Below, one piece after another: positions 53,521 through 62,684 of a stretch of 64,000 nt of DNA. Made by a program: the position numbers and the translations under genes. The stretch comes from Sphingomonas hominis (GTDB lineage: Bacteria; Pseudomonadota; Alphaproteobacteria; Sphingomonadales; Sphingomonadaceae): assembly GCF_013328205.1 (NCBI RefSeq), contig NZ_JABULH010000002.1, positions 124,001 through 188,000 on the forward strand, read 5' to 3'. A model generated the notes under the pieces. The model made no database searches and was not told the origin of the DNA. It worked only from the letters and a program-made list of their open reading frames with translations. Within the stretch, counting starts at the first letter, position 1. The number at the start of each line of letters is the position of its first letter.

Positions 53521-54174
53521 TCAGCGCGTCGGCCACATCGCCAGGCTGGTGTCGACCACGCGCTCCAGATCGGCGCGCGTCGCGCCCGATCCCGCCTGCA
53601 CCGCCATGCCTTGCAAGATGGCATACAGATAGGCCGTCAACGCCTCGGGCTCGAGATGCGCGGGCAGGTCGCCATCGGCCTGCGCTTGGTGGAAGCGCGC
53701 CACCAGTGCGGCCTGCGACGAGGCGCGGCGTTTCATCACATCGGCCTTGATCGACTCGCCTTCGGCGCCGCACGCGCTAGAGGTGATGACGCGCAGGCAG
53801 CCGCTGGGGCCGCAATCGTTGGTCTGGGCCGCGATAGCGCCGCGCATCAGATGTTCGACGACGCCGCGCGCGGTCGGCCGGTCGAGCGCCTCGCGCGTGT
53901 AGGCGAGCTTCTCCGCCTCGTAGAGGTCGAGCGCCTTGTGGAACAAGGATTCCTTGTTGCCGAACGCGGCGTAGATGCTGGGTTTGGTGATCCCCATCGC
54001 CTGCGTCAGGTCGGCCATGGTCGCGCCTTCATAGCCCTTGGACCAGAATACGCCGAGCGCGGCGGTCAGCGCCGCGTCGACGCAGAATTCCCGCGGCCGC
54101 CCCTTGGGCGCGGCGCACGGCGCCGCGGGTGCTGCAACGGTGTCAACAAGGGAAGCGCTGTCCAGGGTTTCCAT
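53521..54174 (-). CDS. TetR family transcriptional regulator
   Basis: The 217-residue protein has an N-terminal helix-turn-helix region reading GRPREFCVDAALTAALGVFW then MADLTQAMGITKPSIYAAFG, and a helical ligand domain with CGPSGCLRVITSSACGAEGE. The three cysteines in that loop are common in this subgroup. It lies upstream of the unknown gene on the same strand; a degenerate operator overlaps its own start codon, so it probably represses itself and the unknown gene. No clear ribosome-binding site precedes ATG 54174. Confidence 0.9.
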   Translation of the reverse strand: METLDSASLVDTVAAPAAPCAAPKGRPREFCVDAALTAALGVFWSKGYEGATMADLTQAMGITKPSIYAAFGNKESLFHKALDLYEAEKLAYTREALDRPTARGVVEHLMRGAIAAQTNDCGPSGCLRVITSSACGAEGESIKADVMKRRASSQAALVARFHQAQADGDLPAHLEPEALTAYLYAILQGMAVQAGSGATRADLERVVDTSLAMWPTR

Positions 54175-54186
54175 AACGGTTGGTAT
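54173..54186. promoter_or_regulatory. Third, degenerate operator copy at the TetR start codon
   Basis: ATAACGGTTGGTAT resembles the reverse orientation of the ATAC...GGTAT sites at 53455-53468 and 53502-53515. It covers the TetR ATG, which suggests autorepression. Confidence 0.4.
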
Positions 54187-54627
54187 ATAATTGATCGGGC
54201 ACGAAAGTCCACCCGTTGGGGCGGGGATCACCGGCATGGAGATGGCGTGGCGCTCAGCCTCGCACACCGGCGTGCACGTAACGTCAAGGTGGAAGGGCAG
54301 CAGTAGGACGGAGTCGGGTAGAGGTGGAAGCGGGACCGCGGATCAACTCCGGAGTGACGAGGTAAGTGCGTCAGGCCTGTACTCCCGCGCTGGCGGCGTG
54401 AGGGAGCGATGTTCTTGCCTCCTACGTGACCGGCCTCACACGAGCGTGGGTCGAAGCGGCGTGCAGTTGAGCTGTGAGCGCCGGCTGTACGGCCGCAGTT
54501 GCAGTGCTTGTCTCCGAGTGAAAGTCGGATTTAGGATCACGTCCGTCGTGGCGGGCGACGATTACTTGGTTGCTACACCTGAAGCGCACCCGCTCCGGTG
54601 GTGACGCGATCGCGGGACGGGCGCTCG
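54175..54627. other. Intergenic stretch with a partial dispersed repeat
   Basis: These 453 bp between the TetR start and the kinase stop contain the third operator and, at 54328-54360, a half copy of the GGATCAACTCCGGAGTGACG repeat. No gene is seen. Confidence 0.6.
54328..54360 (+). repeat. Dispersed palindromic repeat, partial copy B
   Basis: AAGCGGGACCGCGGATCAAC and the following CTCCGGAGTGACG resemble the right arm of the copies at 30372 and 57292. The left arm is missing. Confidence 0.6.
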
Positions 54628-57096
54628 CTAGCCTTCGCCCGCCAGCATCTCGCCGACGCGGCGTTCCAGTTCGAGCACGTTGAATGGCTTGGTCAGCACG
54701 GTCATGCCCGTCTCCAATTGCCCGGCGCCGACCGCGGCATTGGCGGCGTAGCCGGTGACGAACAACACGCGCAGATCGGGACGTACCGCGCGGCCGGCAT
54801 CGGCGACCTGACGGCCGTTCAAGCCGCCGGGCAGGCCGACGTCGGTGATCAGCAAGTCTATCCGCTCGTCCGACTGGAGCGCGGCGACGCCCTGCGGCCC
54901 GTTGCCCGCGCTCAGCACGCGGTAGCCGGCGTCGCCCAACAGTTCGCTCACCAGATCGCGGATCGCGCCCTCGTCCTCCACCAGCAGGATCGTGCGCCCG
55001 TCGCCGGCGGGTTGCTGCGCGAACTCCGACGCGCGCGGCGCGGCGCGGTCGTACACGCCCGCCAGCCGCGGCAGGTAGAGCGACATGGTCGTGCCCTGAC
55101 CCACGACCGAGCGTACCTGCACCTGCCCGCCCGACTGGCGCACGAAGCCGTAGATCATCGACAGCCCCAAACCGGTACCCTCGCCGATCGGCTTGGTGGT
55201 GAAAAAGGGGTCGAACACGCGCGCAATCACCTCGGGCGTCATGCCGGTGCCGCTGTCGGCGACGTGCAACGCGACGTAATCGCCCGCGGGCAGTTCGTGT
55301 GCGGCGGCGTCCGACCCGTGCAGCATCACGTTCTCGGTCGCGATCGACAGCCGCCCGCCGTCGGGCATCGCGTCGCGCGCGTTGATGCACAGGTTGAGCA
55401 GCGCGTTTTCTAGTTGCGGCGCGTCGACCAGCACCGGCCACAGCTCCCGCCCGGTCTCGACGCTCAGCTCGATTGCGGGGCCGAGCGTGCGGTCGACGAT
55501 GTCGATCATCCCCGCGACCAGCACGCCCGCGTCGGTCGCGGTTGGGGCGAGCGTCTGCCGGCGCGAGAAGGCGAGCAGACGCTGCGTCAGCGCCGCCGCG
55601 CGCTGCGCGCCCGTCCGCGCCATCGTCACGTAGCGGTCGACCTTGTCATACTGGCCAGCGGCGAGCCGGTGTTCGAGCAGTTCGAGCCCGCCGGTCACCG
55701 CGGTCAGCAGATTGTTGAAATCGTGCGCGAGGCCACCGGTCAGTTGCCCGACCGCCTCCATCTTGTGCGCCTGGCGCAACTGGCTCTCGGTCGCAGCGAG
55801 GATGCTCGCCTGCGCACGCTCCTCGGTCGCGTCGCGGCCGACCGCGATGATGCGCCCGTCGCCCGGACCCGCCGCCCACACCACGTCGCGGTAGCTGCCG
55901 TCCTGGTGGCGGTACCGGTTCTCGAACCGGGTATAGGCCTCGCCTGCCGCGATGCCGGCTGCCGCGGCGATCGTGCGGTCCAGATCGTCGGGATGCGTCA
56001 GCGGCAGGAACGATTGCCCGACCAGATCGGCTTCGGCCCAGCCGAGCATGCGCGTCCACGCCGGGTTGACCGCCTCGATCACGCCGTCGAAGCTCGCCAC
56101 CAGCATCAGGTCGGTCGATAATTGCCACAAGCGGTTGCGGTCGGCGGTACGCTCGGCCACCTGCCGCTCCAGCGTCGCGGCGAGTTCCTCCAACTGGCGT
56201 TGCGCGGCACGGCGCAGCGTTTCGTCGCGTGCGATCTTGATGAACCCGCGTTCGTTGCCTTGCGCGTCGTGCGGCAGTGGGTGGATCGAGCCGTTGAGGA
56301 ACACGTGCGAGCCGTCCTGGCGGACGTGCCAGCGCTCGTCGTTGGCGCAGCCGTCGCGCGTCGCGGTGATTAGTTCGCGCACGTCGGCTCCCGCGGCGCG
56401 ATCCTCGGGCGTGAAGATCATCGACGCCGAGCGGCCGATCGCCTCCTCGGGGGTCCAGCCGAGGACCGCCTGCGCGCCCGCCGACCAACTGGTGACGATC
56501 CCGCCGGGGTCGGTGGTGAAGATGACGTGATCGCGCGCCCCTTCGATCACCAGCCGCAGCCGTTCCTCGCTCTCGCGCAGCGACGCGTCGGCGAGCACGC
56601 GCTTCGTGGTCTCGTTGGTGAAGATGAATAGGCCGGCGATCGCGCCCGCCTCGTCGAGGATGCGCGAGTAGGAGAAGGTCCACCACGTGTCGGCGGCACC
56701 GCGATCGGTGTCGAGTTTCCACGGCAGGTCGGTGAAACGCTGACTACGGCCGGCAAAGGCGTCGCGGACGATCGGCATCGCCTGATCGAGCGCGTCGGCC
56801 CACACCCGGTCGAAGCGCGCGCCCATCGCCCAGTCGAGCCGCGGCCCGAGCAGCGGGAAATAGGTTTCGTTGAAGAAGAAGATCAGGTCATGCTCGCCCC
56901 AGCACAGGATCATCGATTCGGGCGAGTTGAGGACGAGGCTGAGCGCGGTCTTGAGTGCGGTTGGCCAGCCGGCGGGCGGGCCGAGCGGATGCTCGCTCCA
57001 GTCGCGCGCGAGGATCAGCGCGGTGGCGGCACCGCCGCCGTCGAGGAAGCGCAGATCGGGCGGCAGGGTAGGAAGCGGTGAGGCGTCGAGGAGCAT
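54628..57096 (-). CDS. Hybrid sensor histidine kinase with PAS domains and C-terminal receiver
   Basis: From the chosen start the protein has 822 residues and no membrane helix. PAS-like domains cover about 1-440. The dimerisation box has the phospho-His in GGLAHDFNNLLTAVTGGLEL. The ATPase domain shows NALLNLCINARDAMPDGG, VADSGTGM and GEGTGLGLS. A receiver follows at the end with the acceptor Asp in LLITDVGLPGG. It has no DNA-binding output and no cognate regulator nearby, so it is an orphan. ATG at 57159 would add 21 residues; neither start has a good ribosome-binding site. Confidence 0.92.
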   Translation of the reverse strand: MLLDASPLPTLPPDLRFLDGGGAATALILARDWSEHPLGPPAGWPTALKTALSLVLNSPESMILCWGEHDLIFFFNETYFPLLGPRLDWAMGARFDRVWADALDQAMPIVRDAFAGRSQRFTDLPWKLDTDRGAADTWWTFSYSRILDEAGAIAGLFIFTNETTKRVLADASLRESEERLRLVIEGARDHVIFTTDPGGIVTSWSAGAQAVLGWTPEEAIGRSASMIFTPEDRAAGADVRELITATRDGCANDERWHVRQDGSHVFLNGSIHPLPHDAQGNERGFIKIARDETLRRAAQRQLEELAATLERQVAERTADRNRLWQLSTDLMLVASFDGVIEAVNPAWTRMLGWAEADLVGQSFLPLTHPDDLDRTIAAAAGIAAGEAYTRFENRYRHQDGSYRDVVWAAGPGDGRIIAVGRDATEERAQASILAATESQLRQAHKMEAVGQLTGGLAHDFNNLLTAVTGGLELLEHRLAAGQYDKVDRYVTMARTGAQRAAALTQRLLAFSRRQTLAPTATDAGVLVAGMIDIVDRTLGPAIELSVETGRELWPVLVDAPQLENALLNLCINARDAMPDGGRLSIATENVMLHGSDAAAHELPAGDYVALHVADSGTGMTPEVIARVFDPFFTTKPIGEGTGLGLSMIYGFVRQSGGQVQVRSVVGQGTTMSLYLPRLAGVYDRAAPRASEFAQQPAGDGRTILLVEDEGAIRDLVSELLGDAGYRVLSAGNGPQGVAALQSDERIDLLITDVGLPGGLNGRQVADAGRAVRPDLRVLFVTGYAANAAVGAGQLETGMTVLTKPFNVLELERRVGEMLAGEG

Positions 57097-57291
57097 GATT
57101 TCGGAAGCGGCATGGGCGGGGCTGACTGCTCGATAGCCGGGTCGTGGTGCGCGTGTCATCCTCTGGCCGGCGATTTCCGCGTGGATTGCGTGCGGGAGGT
57201 GTCGGCGCCGGATCGTAGCGTGGTGTGACGGCACGCACGTGGACGCGGCATGGGTGCCCCAATGTGGCGGTACTCGGTTTGCCTCAACCGC

Positions 57292-57376
57292 CGTCATCCC
57301 GAACTTGATCCGGGATCCCGCTTCTTCGGCCGCGCTGCACCGTAAGCGTGACGCCGGATCAAGTTCGGAGGTGAGC
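57292..57376. repeat. Dispersed palindromic repeat, copy C
   Basis: CGAACTTGATCCGG (57300-57313) and CCGGATCAAGTTCGG (57354-57368) are inverted; the outer motif begins CGTCATCC and the inner GGGATCCCGCTTCTT is shared with copy A in part. Confidence 0.85.
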
Positions 57377-57481
57377 GACGGTGGTAAACGGTGCTCGGTG
57401 GGGTGCGTGGCGATCTTCCCGCATCCGCCACGGCGTCAGACAGTGCCGGCTGTGCCGGCGCTGCTGCCCGCCGCGGCGAGT

Positions 57482-57507
57482 CCCGGGATTGCTTGAGCAA
57501 TCCCGGG
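57482..57507 (-). terminator. Strong hairpin after nrdA, probable 3' end
   Basis: CCCGGGATTGC (57482-57492) pairs perfectly with GCAATCCCGGG (57497-57507) around TTGA, 8 bp after the nrdA stop. There is no U-tract. Confidence 0.55.
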
Positions 57508-57515
57508 CCGCCCGC

Positions 57516-59462
57516 TTACTGACAGGCCAGGCACTCGTCATAGTCGGTCGTCTCGCCGAACTCGTACTTCGGCTTCTCGATCGTGTTATCGTTCTCGACC
57601 CCACCTGCGAAGCCCGCGCGCTGCACCGACTTGGAGCGGAGATAGTAGAGCGACTTGATGCCCAGCTCCCACGCGCGGAAGTGGAGCATCAAGAGGTCCC
57701 ACTTCTCGACGTCGGCCGGAATGAACAGGTTCAGCGACTGCGCCTGGTCGATGTAGGGCGTGCGGTCGCCTGCGAGTTCGAGCAGCCAGCGCTGGTCGAT
57801 TTCGAAGCTGGTCTTGTAGCAGTCCTTCTCGTCCTGGCTGAGGAAGTCCAGGTGCTGGACCGACCCGCCGTGTTCAAGAATCGAGCTCCATACGGCCTCC
57901 GAATCCTTCGACTTCTCGGCCAGGATCTTCTTCAGATACGGGTTCTTGACCGCGAAGCTGCCCGACAGCGTCTTGTGCGTGTAGATGTTCGCCGGGATCG
58001 GCTCGATGCACGCGCTGGTGCCGCCGCAGATGATCGAGATCGACGCGGTCGGCGCGATCGCCATCTTGCAGGAAAACCGCTCCATGACGCCGACGTCGGC
58101 CGCGTCGGGGCATGGGCCGCGCTCGGCCGCCAGCTGCATCGACGCCTGGCTGACCTGGGTGTGGATGTGGCGGAAAATTTTAAGATTCCACGACTTCGCC
58201 ATCGCGCCCTCGAACGGTAGCCCGCGCGCCTGGAGGAAGGAGTGGAAGCCCATCACGCCCAGACCGACCGACCGCTCACGCGCGGCCGAATAAGCGGCGC
58301 GCTCCATGCCGGGCTCGTGGCGGTCGATATAATCCTGCAGCACGTTGTCGAGGAAGCGCATTACGTCCTCGACGAAGGTCTTGTCGTCCTTCCATTGGTC
58401 CCACGTTTCAAGGTTGAGCGAGGACAGGCAGCAGACCGCGGTGCGATCGTTGCCGAGATGGTCGCGCCCCGTCGGCAGCGTGATCTCGCTGCACAGGTTC
58501 GAGGTCGACACCTTGAGCCCGAGCTCGCGGTGGTGCTTGGGCATGTTCGAGTTCACGTGGTCGGCGAACACGATGTACGGCTCACCGGTCGCGAGCCGGG
58601 TCTCAACCAGCTTCTGGAACAGCGCGCGCGAATCCACCTTGCCGCGGACCGCACCGTCCTTGGGGCTCTTCAACTCCCACTCGGCACCATCGCGCACCGC
58701 CTCCATGAAGGCATCGGGGATCAGCACGCCGTGATGGAGGTTGAGCGCCTTGCGGTTGAAGTCGCCCGAGGGTTTGCGGATTTCGAGGAATTCCTCGATC
58801 TCCGGGTGGCTGACGTCGAGGTAGCAGGCGGCCGAGCCGCGGCGCAGCGAACCCTGCGAAATCGCGAGCGTCAGCGAATCCATCACACGCACGAACGGAA
58901 TGATGCCGCTGGTCTTGCCGTTCAACCCGACCGGCTCGCCGATGCCGCGCACGTTGCCCCAATAGGTGCCGATGCCGCCGCCGCGCGAGGCGAGCCAGAC
59001 GTTCTCGTTCCACGTGTCGACGATGCCGTTCAGGCTGTCGGGCACCGAGTTCAGGTAGCAGGAGATCGGCAGACCACGCCCGGTGCCGCCGTTCGACAGC
59101 ACGGGGGTCGCAGGCATGAACCAGAGCTGCGAGATGTAATCGTAAATGCGCTGCGCGTGCGCCTCGTCGTCGGCATAGGCCGAAGCGACGCGGACGAACA
59201 GGTCCTGGTAGCTCTCACCCGGCAGCAGGTAGCGGTCGTTGAGCGTTTCCTTGCCGAAATCGGTCAACAGCGCGTCGCGCGCGGAATCAGTCTTCACCGC
59301 GAAGTCGCGCGATGCGGCTTTCTTGGTCGGCGCGCGCTCGGACGCCGCCGACATGCCGGGCGCACCCCGTTCGGCCTTGGGTTCAGCATCAGGCTTGGGG
59401 ATCGTCACCCGTTCCATCAGATCCATCATCATCGTCTCGCTGCCGGCGTCCCCGAGGTTCAT
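57516..59462 (-). CDS. nrdA: Class I ribonucleotide reductase, alpha subunit
   Basis: NrdA reduces ribonucleoside diphosphates to deoxyribonucleotides. The 648-residue protein has LPISCYLNSVPDSLNGIVDT with a redox Cys, NLCSEITLPT with the active-site Cys, PTASISIICGGTSACIEPIP, and a C-terminal pair DECLACQ that is re-reduced by thioredoxin. The N-terminal ATP-cone is missing, and residues 1-55 are an Ala/Lys-rich extension, so overall activity control by ATP/dATP is probably lost. The beta subunit gene is not in the window. No clear NrdR box was found upstream. Confidence 0.94.
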   Translation of the reverse strand: MNLGDAGSETMMMDLMERVTIPKPDAEPKAERGAPGMSAASERAPTKKAASRDFAVKTDSARDALLTDFGKETLNDRYLLPGESYQDLFVRVASAYADDEAHAQRIYDYISQLWFMPATPVLSNGGTGRGLPISCYLNSVPDSLNGIVDTWNENVWLASRGGGIGTYWGNVRGIGEPVGLNGKTSGIIPFVRVMDSLTLAISQGSLRRGSAACYLDVSHPEIEEFLEIRKPSGDFNRKALNLHHGVLIPDAFMEAVRDGAEWELKSPKDGAVRGKVDSRALFQKLVETRLATGEPYIVFADHVNSNMPKHHRELGLKVSTSNLCSEITLPTGRDHLGNDRTAVCCLSSLNLETWDQWKDDKTFVEDVMRFLDNVLQDYIDRHEPGMERAAYSAARERSVGLGVMGFHSFLQARGLPFEGAMAKSWNLKIFRHIHTQVSQASMQLAAERGPCPDAADVGVMERFSCKMAIAPTASISIICGGTSACIEPIPANIYTHKTLSGSFAVKNPYLKKILAEKSKDSEAVWSSILEHGGSVQHLDFLSQDEKDCYKTSFEIDQRWLLELAGDRTPYIDQAQSLNLFIPADVEKWDLLMLHFRAWELGIKSLYYLRSKSVQRAGFAGGVENDNTIEKPKYEFGETTDYDECLACQ

Positions 59463-59896
59463 GCTGCGGCTCCTTTGTTCTTGTTGCGTTCTAGGAAGGA
59501 TCGCTCCTTCTGGCTACGGGCAGAACACCATTGCATCGACAACAAGCGGCAAATGCCCGGCGTGCCGATCACGCGAGCCTCACCATGCCCCGCATCGGCG
59601 GAGCAGCCTTGTCATACCAGCAGTAGCGCTCGCCCCCGAAGCCGACCCCTACAAATTGTGCCAAACCGTCGCGGCGGGCAAGAGGGTAATGCGCGGGCGA
59701 GGCAGTGGTTCACTCGGATCCGCGCTCCGACATCGGCGCAAAATCGATGCGACGCGTGGATTTCTGCGGGGTTCGGCAAGCACAAGCGAAAAGGAGCGGG
59801 AAAAAAATTATTCGGGGGATTATTTGAGCTGACCCGCACCCGGCGTTGCTGCTCCCGACCCAGTAGACCGGCTCGAAATCGCGGGCACCTTGGGCC
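59463..59896. other. Intergenic stretch without a gene
   Basis: These 434 bp lie between the nrdA start and the stop of the GGDEF-EAL gene. They contain a short hairpin GAAGGA-TCGC-TCCTTC in the nrdA leader and an AT-rich run near 59800-59820 that may end the GGDEF-EAL transcript. No coding frame is convincing. Confidence 0.55.
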
Positions 59897-62557
59897 TCAC
59901 GCCGCGCGGCGCTGGGTCGATTGGATCAGTTGATCGACGTCGATCGGATAGGCGAATTGGAGACCGGCGCGGCCGTCGTCGACCCAGCGGATCGTGGCGG
60001 GCATCATCTGGCCTTCGAACAGCTCGATCTTCATCTCGAACCCGACCGCCTCGGCGGGCAGGTCGACGCCGTCGATCAGCACGCCGCCGGTCGAGATGTC
60101 GCGGATGCGGACCTCCGCGCTCTCGCCGTGGAGCGACACGCGCGCGGCGCGCAGCATCTTGTGCCGTTGCGCGCGGCTGGTCTTGAAGCCGACCGCGATC
60201 GCCTTGCCGCCGGGCTGGGCCAGCTGCTCGTGCACCACCTCGGCACCCGCGGGCTTGCCGTAGACGTAGCCTTGGATGTGGCTGCACCCCAGTTCGCCGA
60301 TCAGTGCGATCTCGTCCTGCTGCTCGACGCCTTCCGCGGTCGTCTCCATCCCCAAAGTGTCGGCGAGCGTCACGATCGCTTTGATGATCGCGGCGTTGCG
60401 GTTGCTCTCGTTGATCGCGCCGCGCACGAAGCTCTGGTCGATCTTGATCTTGTCGAACGGCGCCTTCTTCAGATAGCCGAGCGAGGAGTAACCGGTGCCG
60501 AAATCGTCGAGCGCGAGGCGCACGCCGATCCGCTTCAAGGCCGCGAACATCCGCTCCGAGGAGGCGTCCTCGTTCAGGAACACGCCCTCGGTGATCTCCA
60601 ACTCCAGCCGGCGCGGCGGCAGGCCCGAGGTCGCGAGCGCGCTGGTGACGAGGCTGGGGAGCGCGGGGTTGGCGAACTGGATCGGCGACACGTTGACCGC
60701 GACGCGGACGTGCTCGGGCCAAGTCGCGGCCTCGGCGCAGGCGGTGCGCATCACCCACTCGCCGATCGCCTCGATCATCCCGCATTCCTCGGCCACCGGA
60801 ATGAACTCCGCCGGGCTGACGAACCCGCGCGTCGGGTGGCTCCAGCGCAGCAGCGCCTCGTAGCCGACGATCCGCTCGTCCGCGGTCGATACCACCGCCT
60901 GATAGGCGAGGTGGAGTTGGTTCTGCTTCAACGCTTGACGCAGATCGTCCTCGAGCTGGCGGCGGTACTGCGCGCCCTCCAGCAATTCGTCGCGGTAGAA
61001 GCGGTGAACACCGCGGCCGTCGCCCTTGGCCGCGTAGAGTGCGAGGTCGGCGTTGCGCACCAGCGCTTCGGGATTGTCGCCGTGTTCGGGCGCGATCGCG
61101 ACGCCGATTGAGCAGCCGATCGAGATCGTCGCGCCGTCGATGTAATAAGGACGCGACAGCGCGGTGATGATCGCCTCGGCGAGTTCGCCCAGCCGCTCGC
61201 GATTGCCCTCGCGCGGGATAATGACCTTGAATTCGTCGCCGCCCAGCCGGCCGACCATGCCGATTTCGCCGACGGTTTTCTGCAACCGGCCGGCGACCTG
61301 CTTGAGCAATTCGTCACCGACCTGGTGGCCGAGCGTGTCGTTCACCGCCTTGAACCGATCGAGGTCGAGCAGGACCAGGCTGTTGAAGCCGTGACCGCGC
61401 TGATTGGGGGCGAGCATCTGTTCGAGCTGCAGGCGCATGCGCTGACGGTTGGCGAGCCCGGTCAGGCTGTCGAACAAGGCTAGGCGCGTGATCTCGGCCT
61501 CGGCACGACGCTTCTCGGTCAGGTCGGAGCCCGAGCCGATGAACCCCTGGAATCGCCCGAGATGGTCGAGCAGCGGCCGGCCCGAGATCGACCACCAGCG
61601 CTCGGGCGCATCCTCGGGCGCGGGGCGGACCGAGTAATCGGAGAAGGAAGTACGGCTCGACAGATGAAACGTCAGCGTGCGTTCGGTTTCCGCCAATTCG
61701 GCATCGACCCGAAACACGCGCGTCAGCGCCTCGCCCTTGGCCTTGATCCCGAACCCGGCGACCTCGCGCGCCACTTTGTCGCTGAGATACGTCAGCCGCC
61801 CGCTACGGTCGGTCTGCCAGAACCAGCCCGAGCCGTGGCGCTCGAATTCGTTGACCAGCCGGCTGGCGAGCGCCTCGGCGTCCGCGGCTTCCTCCTGTTC
61901 GGCGAGGTCGCGCAGGCGCGCGCGGGCAGTGCGGATCAGGCCGTGCCCGAGCAGGACGGTGAGCACGATGGCGGCGGCGCTCGACCAGGACAGGCCGTGG
62001 CGCACGACGGTGGCGGCGGCGAGCGCGGCGGCGAAACCGAGCGTCGCGGCGGGTAGCGCGTGGATCACCGCCACGGTGACGATCATGGTGCCGAACAGCG
62101 CAACTACCGCGGCCATCTGCACCGAATGGTCAGTCAGATTGCCGGCGAGCTGCGACAGGGTGAACAGCGACGCGGCGGCGGCGGCGGCCACGCCCGCGAC
62201 GAGTGCGACACGGTGATGCGTCGCGAGCTGCTGCGCGACGACGAGGCGGAGCAGCGCGAAAATACCCGGTCCGGCGAGCAGCGCGGGCAGCCCGACGAGC
62301 GCGATCTTGGCGGCCAACCCGCCGGCACCCGACACGAGTGCGGCGATCACCAGCGCGAGCGGCACCGCGACCAGCGCGATCGCCGCGGCGGGCCACAGGT
62401 CGGCAACCCCGGCGAGTGCTGCCTCGCGGTCGTCGCCGACGCGCTCTTCGTCGCTCGCTGACAGGCCCAGGCTCGCCAGCACGTCCGGCGCGGGATCGTC
62501 CGCGTCGCCGACGACCGTGTCCGCAGCTTCGCTCGGTGAAGGACGCATGTTACCCAT
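59897..62557 (-). CDS. Membrane GGDEF-EAL protein with C-terminal PilZ domain
   Basis: The 886-residue protein makes or breaks cyclic di-GMP. Domains in order: about six membrane helices (50-205), a PAS-like region (225-360), a GGDEF domain with intact GRLGGDEFKVI, an EAL domain with YEALLRW, ELEITEGVF and DDFGTGYSSLGYLKKAPFDK, and a PilZ domain with DISTGG near residue 840. GGDEF and EAL motifs are both complete, so either activity is possible. The PilZ domain suggests that the protein reads its own signal. Confidence 0.93.
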   Translation of the reverse strand: MGNMRPSPSEAADTVVGDADDPAPDVLASLGLSASDEERVGDDREAALAGVADLWPAAAIALVAVPLALVIAALVSGAGGLAAKIALVGLPALLAGPGIFALLRLVVAQQLATHHRVALVAGVAAAAAASLFTLSQLAGNLTDHSVQMAAVVALFGTMIVTVAVIHALPAATLGFAAALAAATVVRHGLSWSSAAAIVLTVLLGHGLIRTARARLRDLAEQEEAADAEALASRLVNEFERHGSGWFWQTDRSGRLTYLSDKVAREVAGFGIKAKGEALTRVFRVDAELAETERTLTFHLSSRTSFSDYSVRPAPEDAPERWWSISGRPLLDHLGRFQGFIGSGSDLTEKRRAEAEITRLALFDSLTGLANRQRMRLQLEQMLAPNQRGHGFNSLVLLDLDRFKAVNDTLGHQVGDELLKQVAGRLQKTVGEIGMVGRLGGDEFKVIIPREGNRERLGELAEAIITALSRPYYIDGATISIGCSIGVAIAPEHGDNPEALVRNADLALYAAKGDGRGVHRFYRDELLEGAQYRRQLEDDLRQALKQNQLHLAYQAVVSTADERIVGYEALLRWSHPTRGFVSPAEFIPVAEECGMIEAIGEWVMRTACAEAATWPEHVRVAVNVSPIQFANPALPSLVTSALATSGLPPRRLELEITEGVFLNEDASSERMFAALKRIGVRLALDDFGTGYSSLGYLKKAPFDKIKIDQSFVRGAINESNRNAAIIKAIVTLADTLGMETTAEGVEQQDEIALIGELGCSHIQGYVYGKPAGAEVVHEQLAQPGGKAIAVGFKTSRAQRHKMLRAARVSLHGESAEVRIRDISTGGVLIDGVDLPAEAVGFEMKIELFEGQMMPATIRWVDDGRAGLQFAYPIDVDQLIQSTQRRAA

Positions 62558-62684
62558 AAGGGTCAGATAAGATGACCGGTGTTTGCCGAAGCTTAGCGCG
62601 GATGCCTAATGCGCCGTTAACCAGCGGCATAAGCCAACGCCGCATGGTTGCGAGCGTCGAACGTGCGTCCTACAGGATGCGGCC

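Larger units (their letters stand above)
57097..57515. other. Intergenic stretch with dispersed repeat and hairpin
   Basis: These 419 bp hold the complete dispersed repeat copy at 57292-57376 and an 11-bp hairpin at 57482-57507. No coding frame with normal composition is seen; the kinase promoter should lie in the first part. Confidence 0.6.

Noticed and set aside
59463-59700. Search for NrdR boxes upstream of nrdA
   Set aside because: Only a weak ACAAATTGT palindrome was seen; no pair of 16-bp boxes with the expected spacing.
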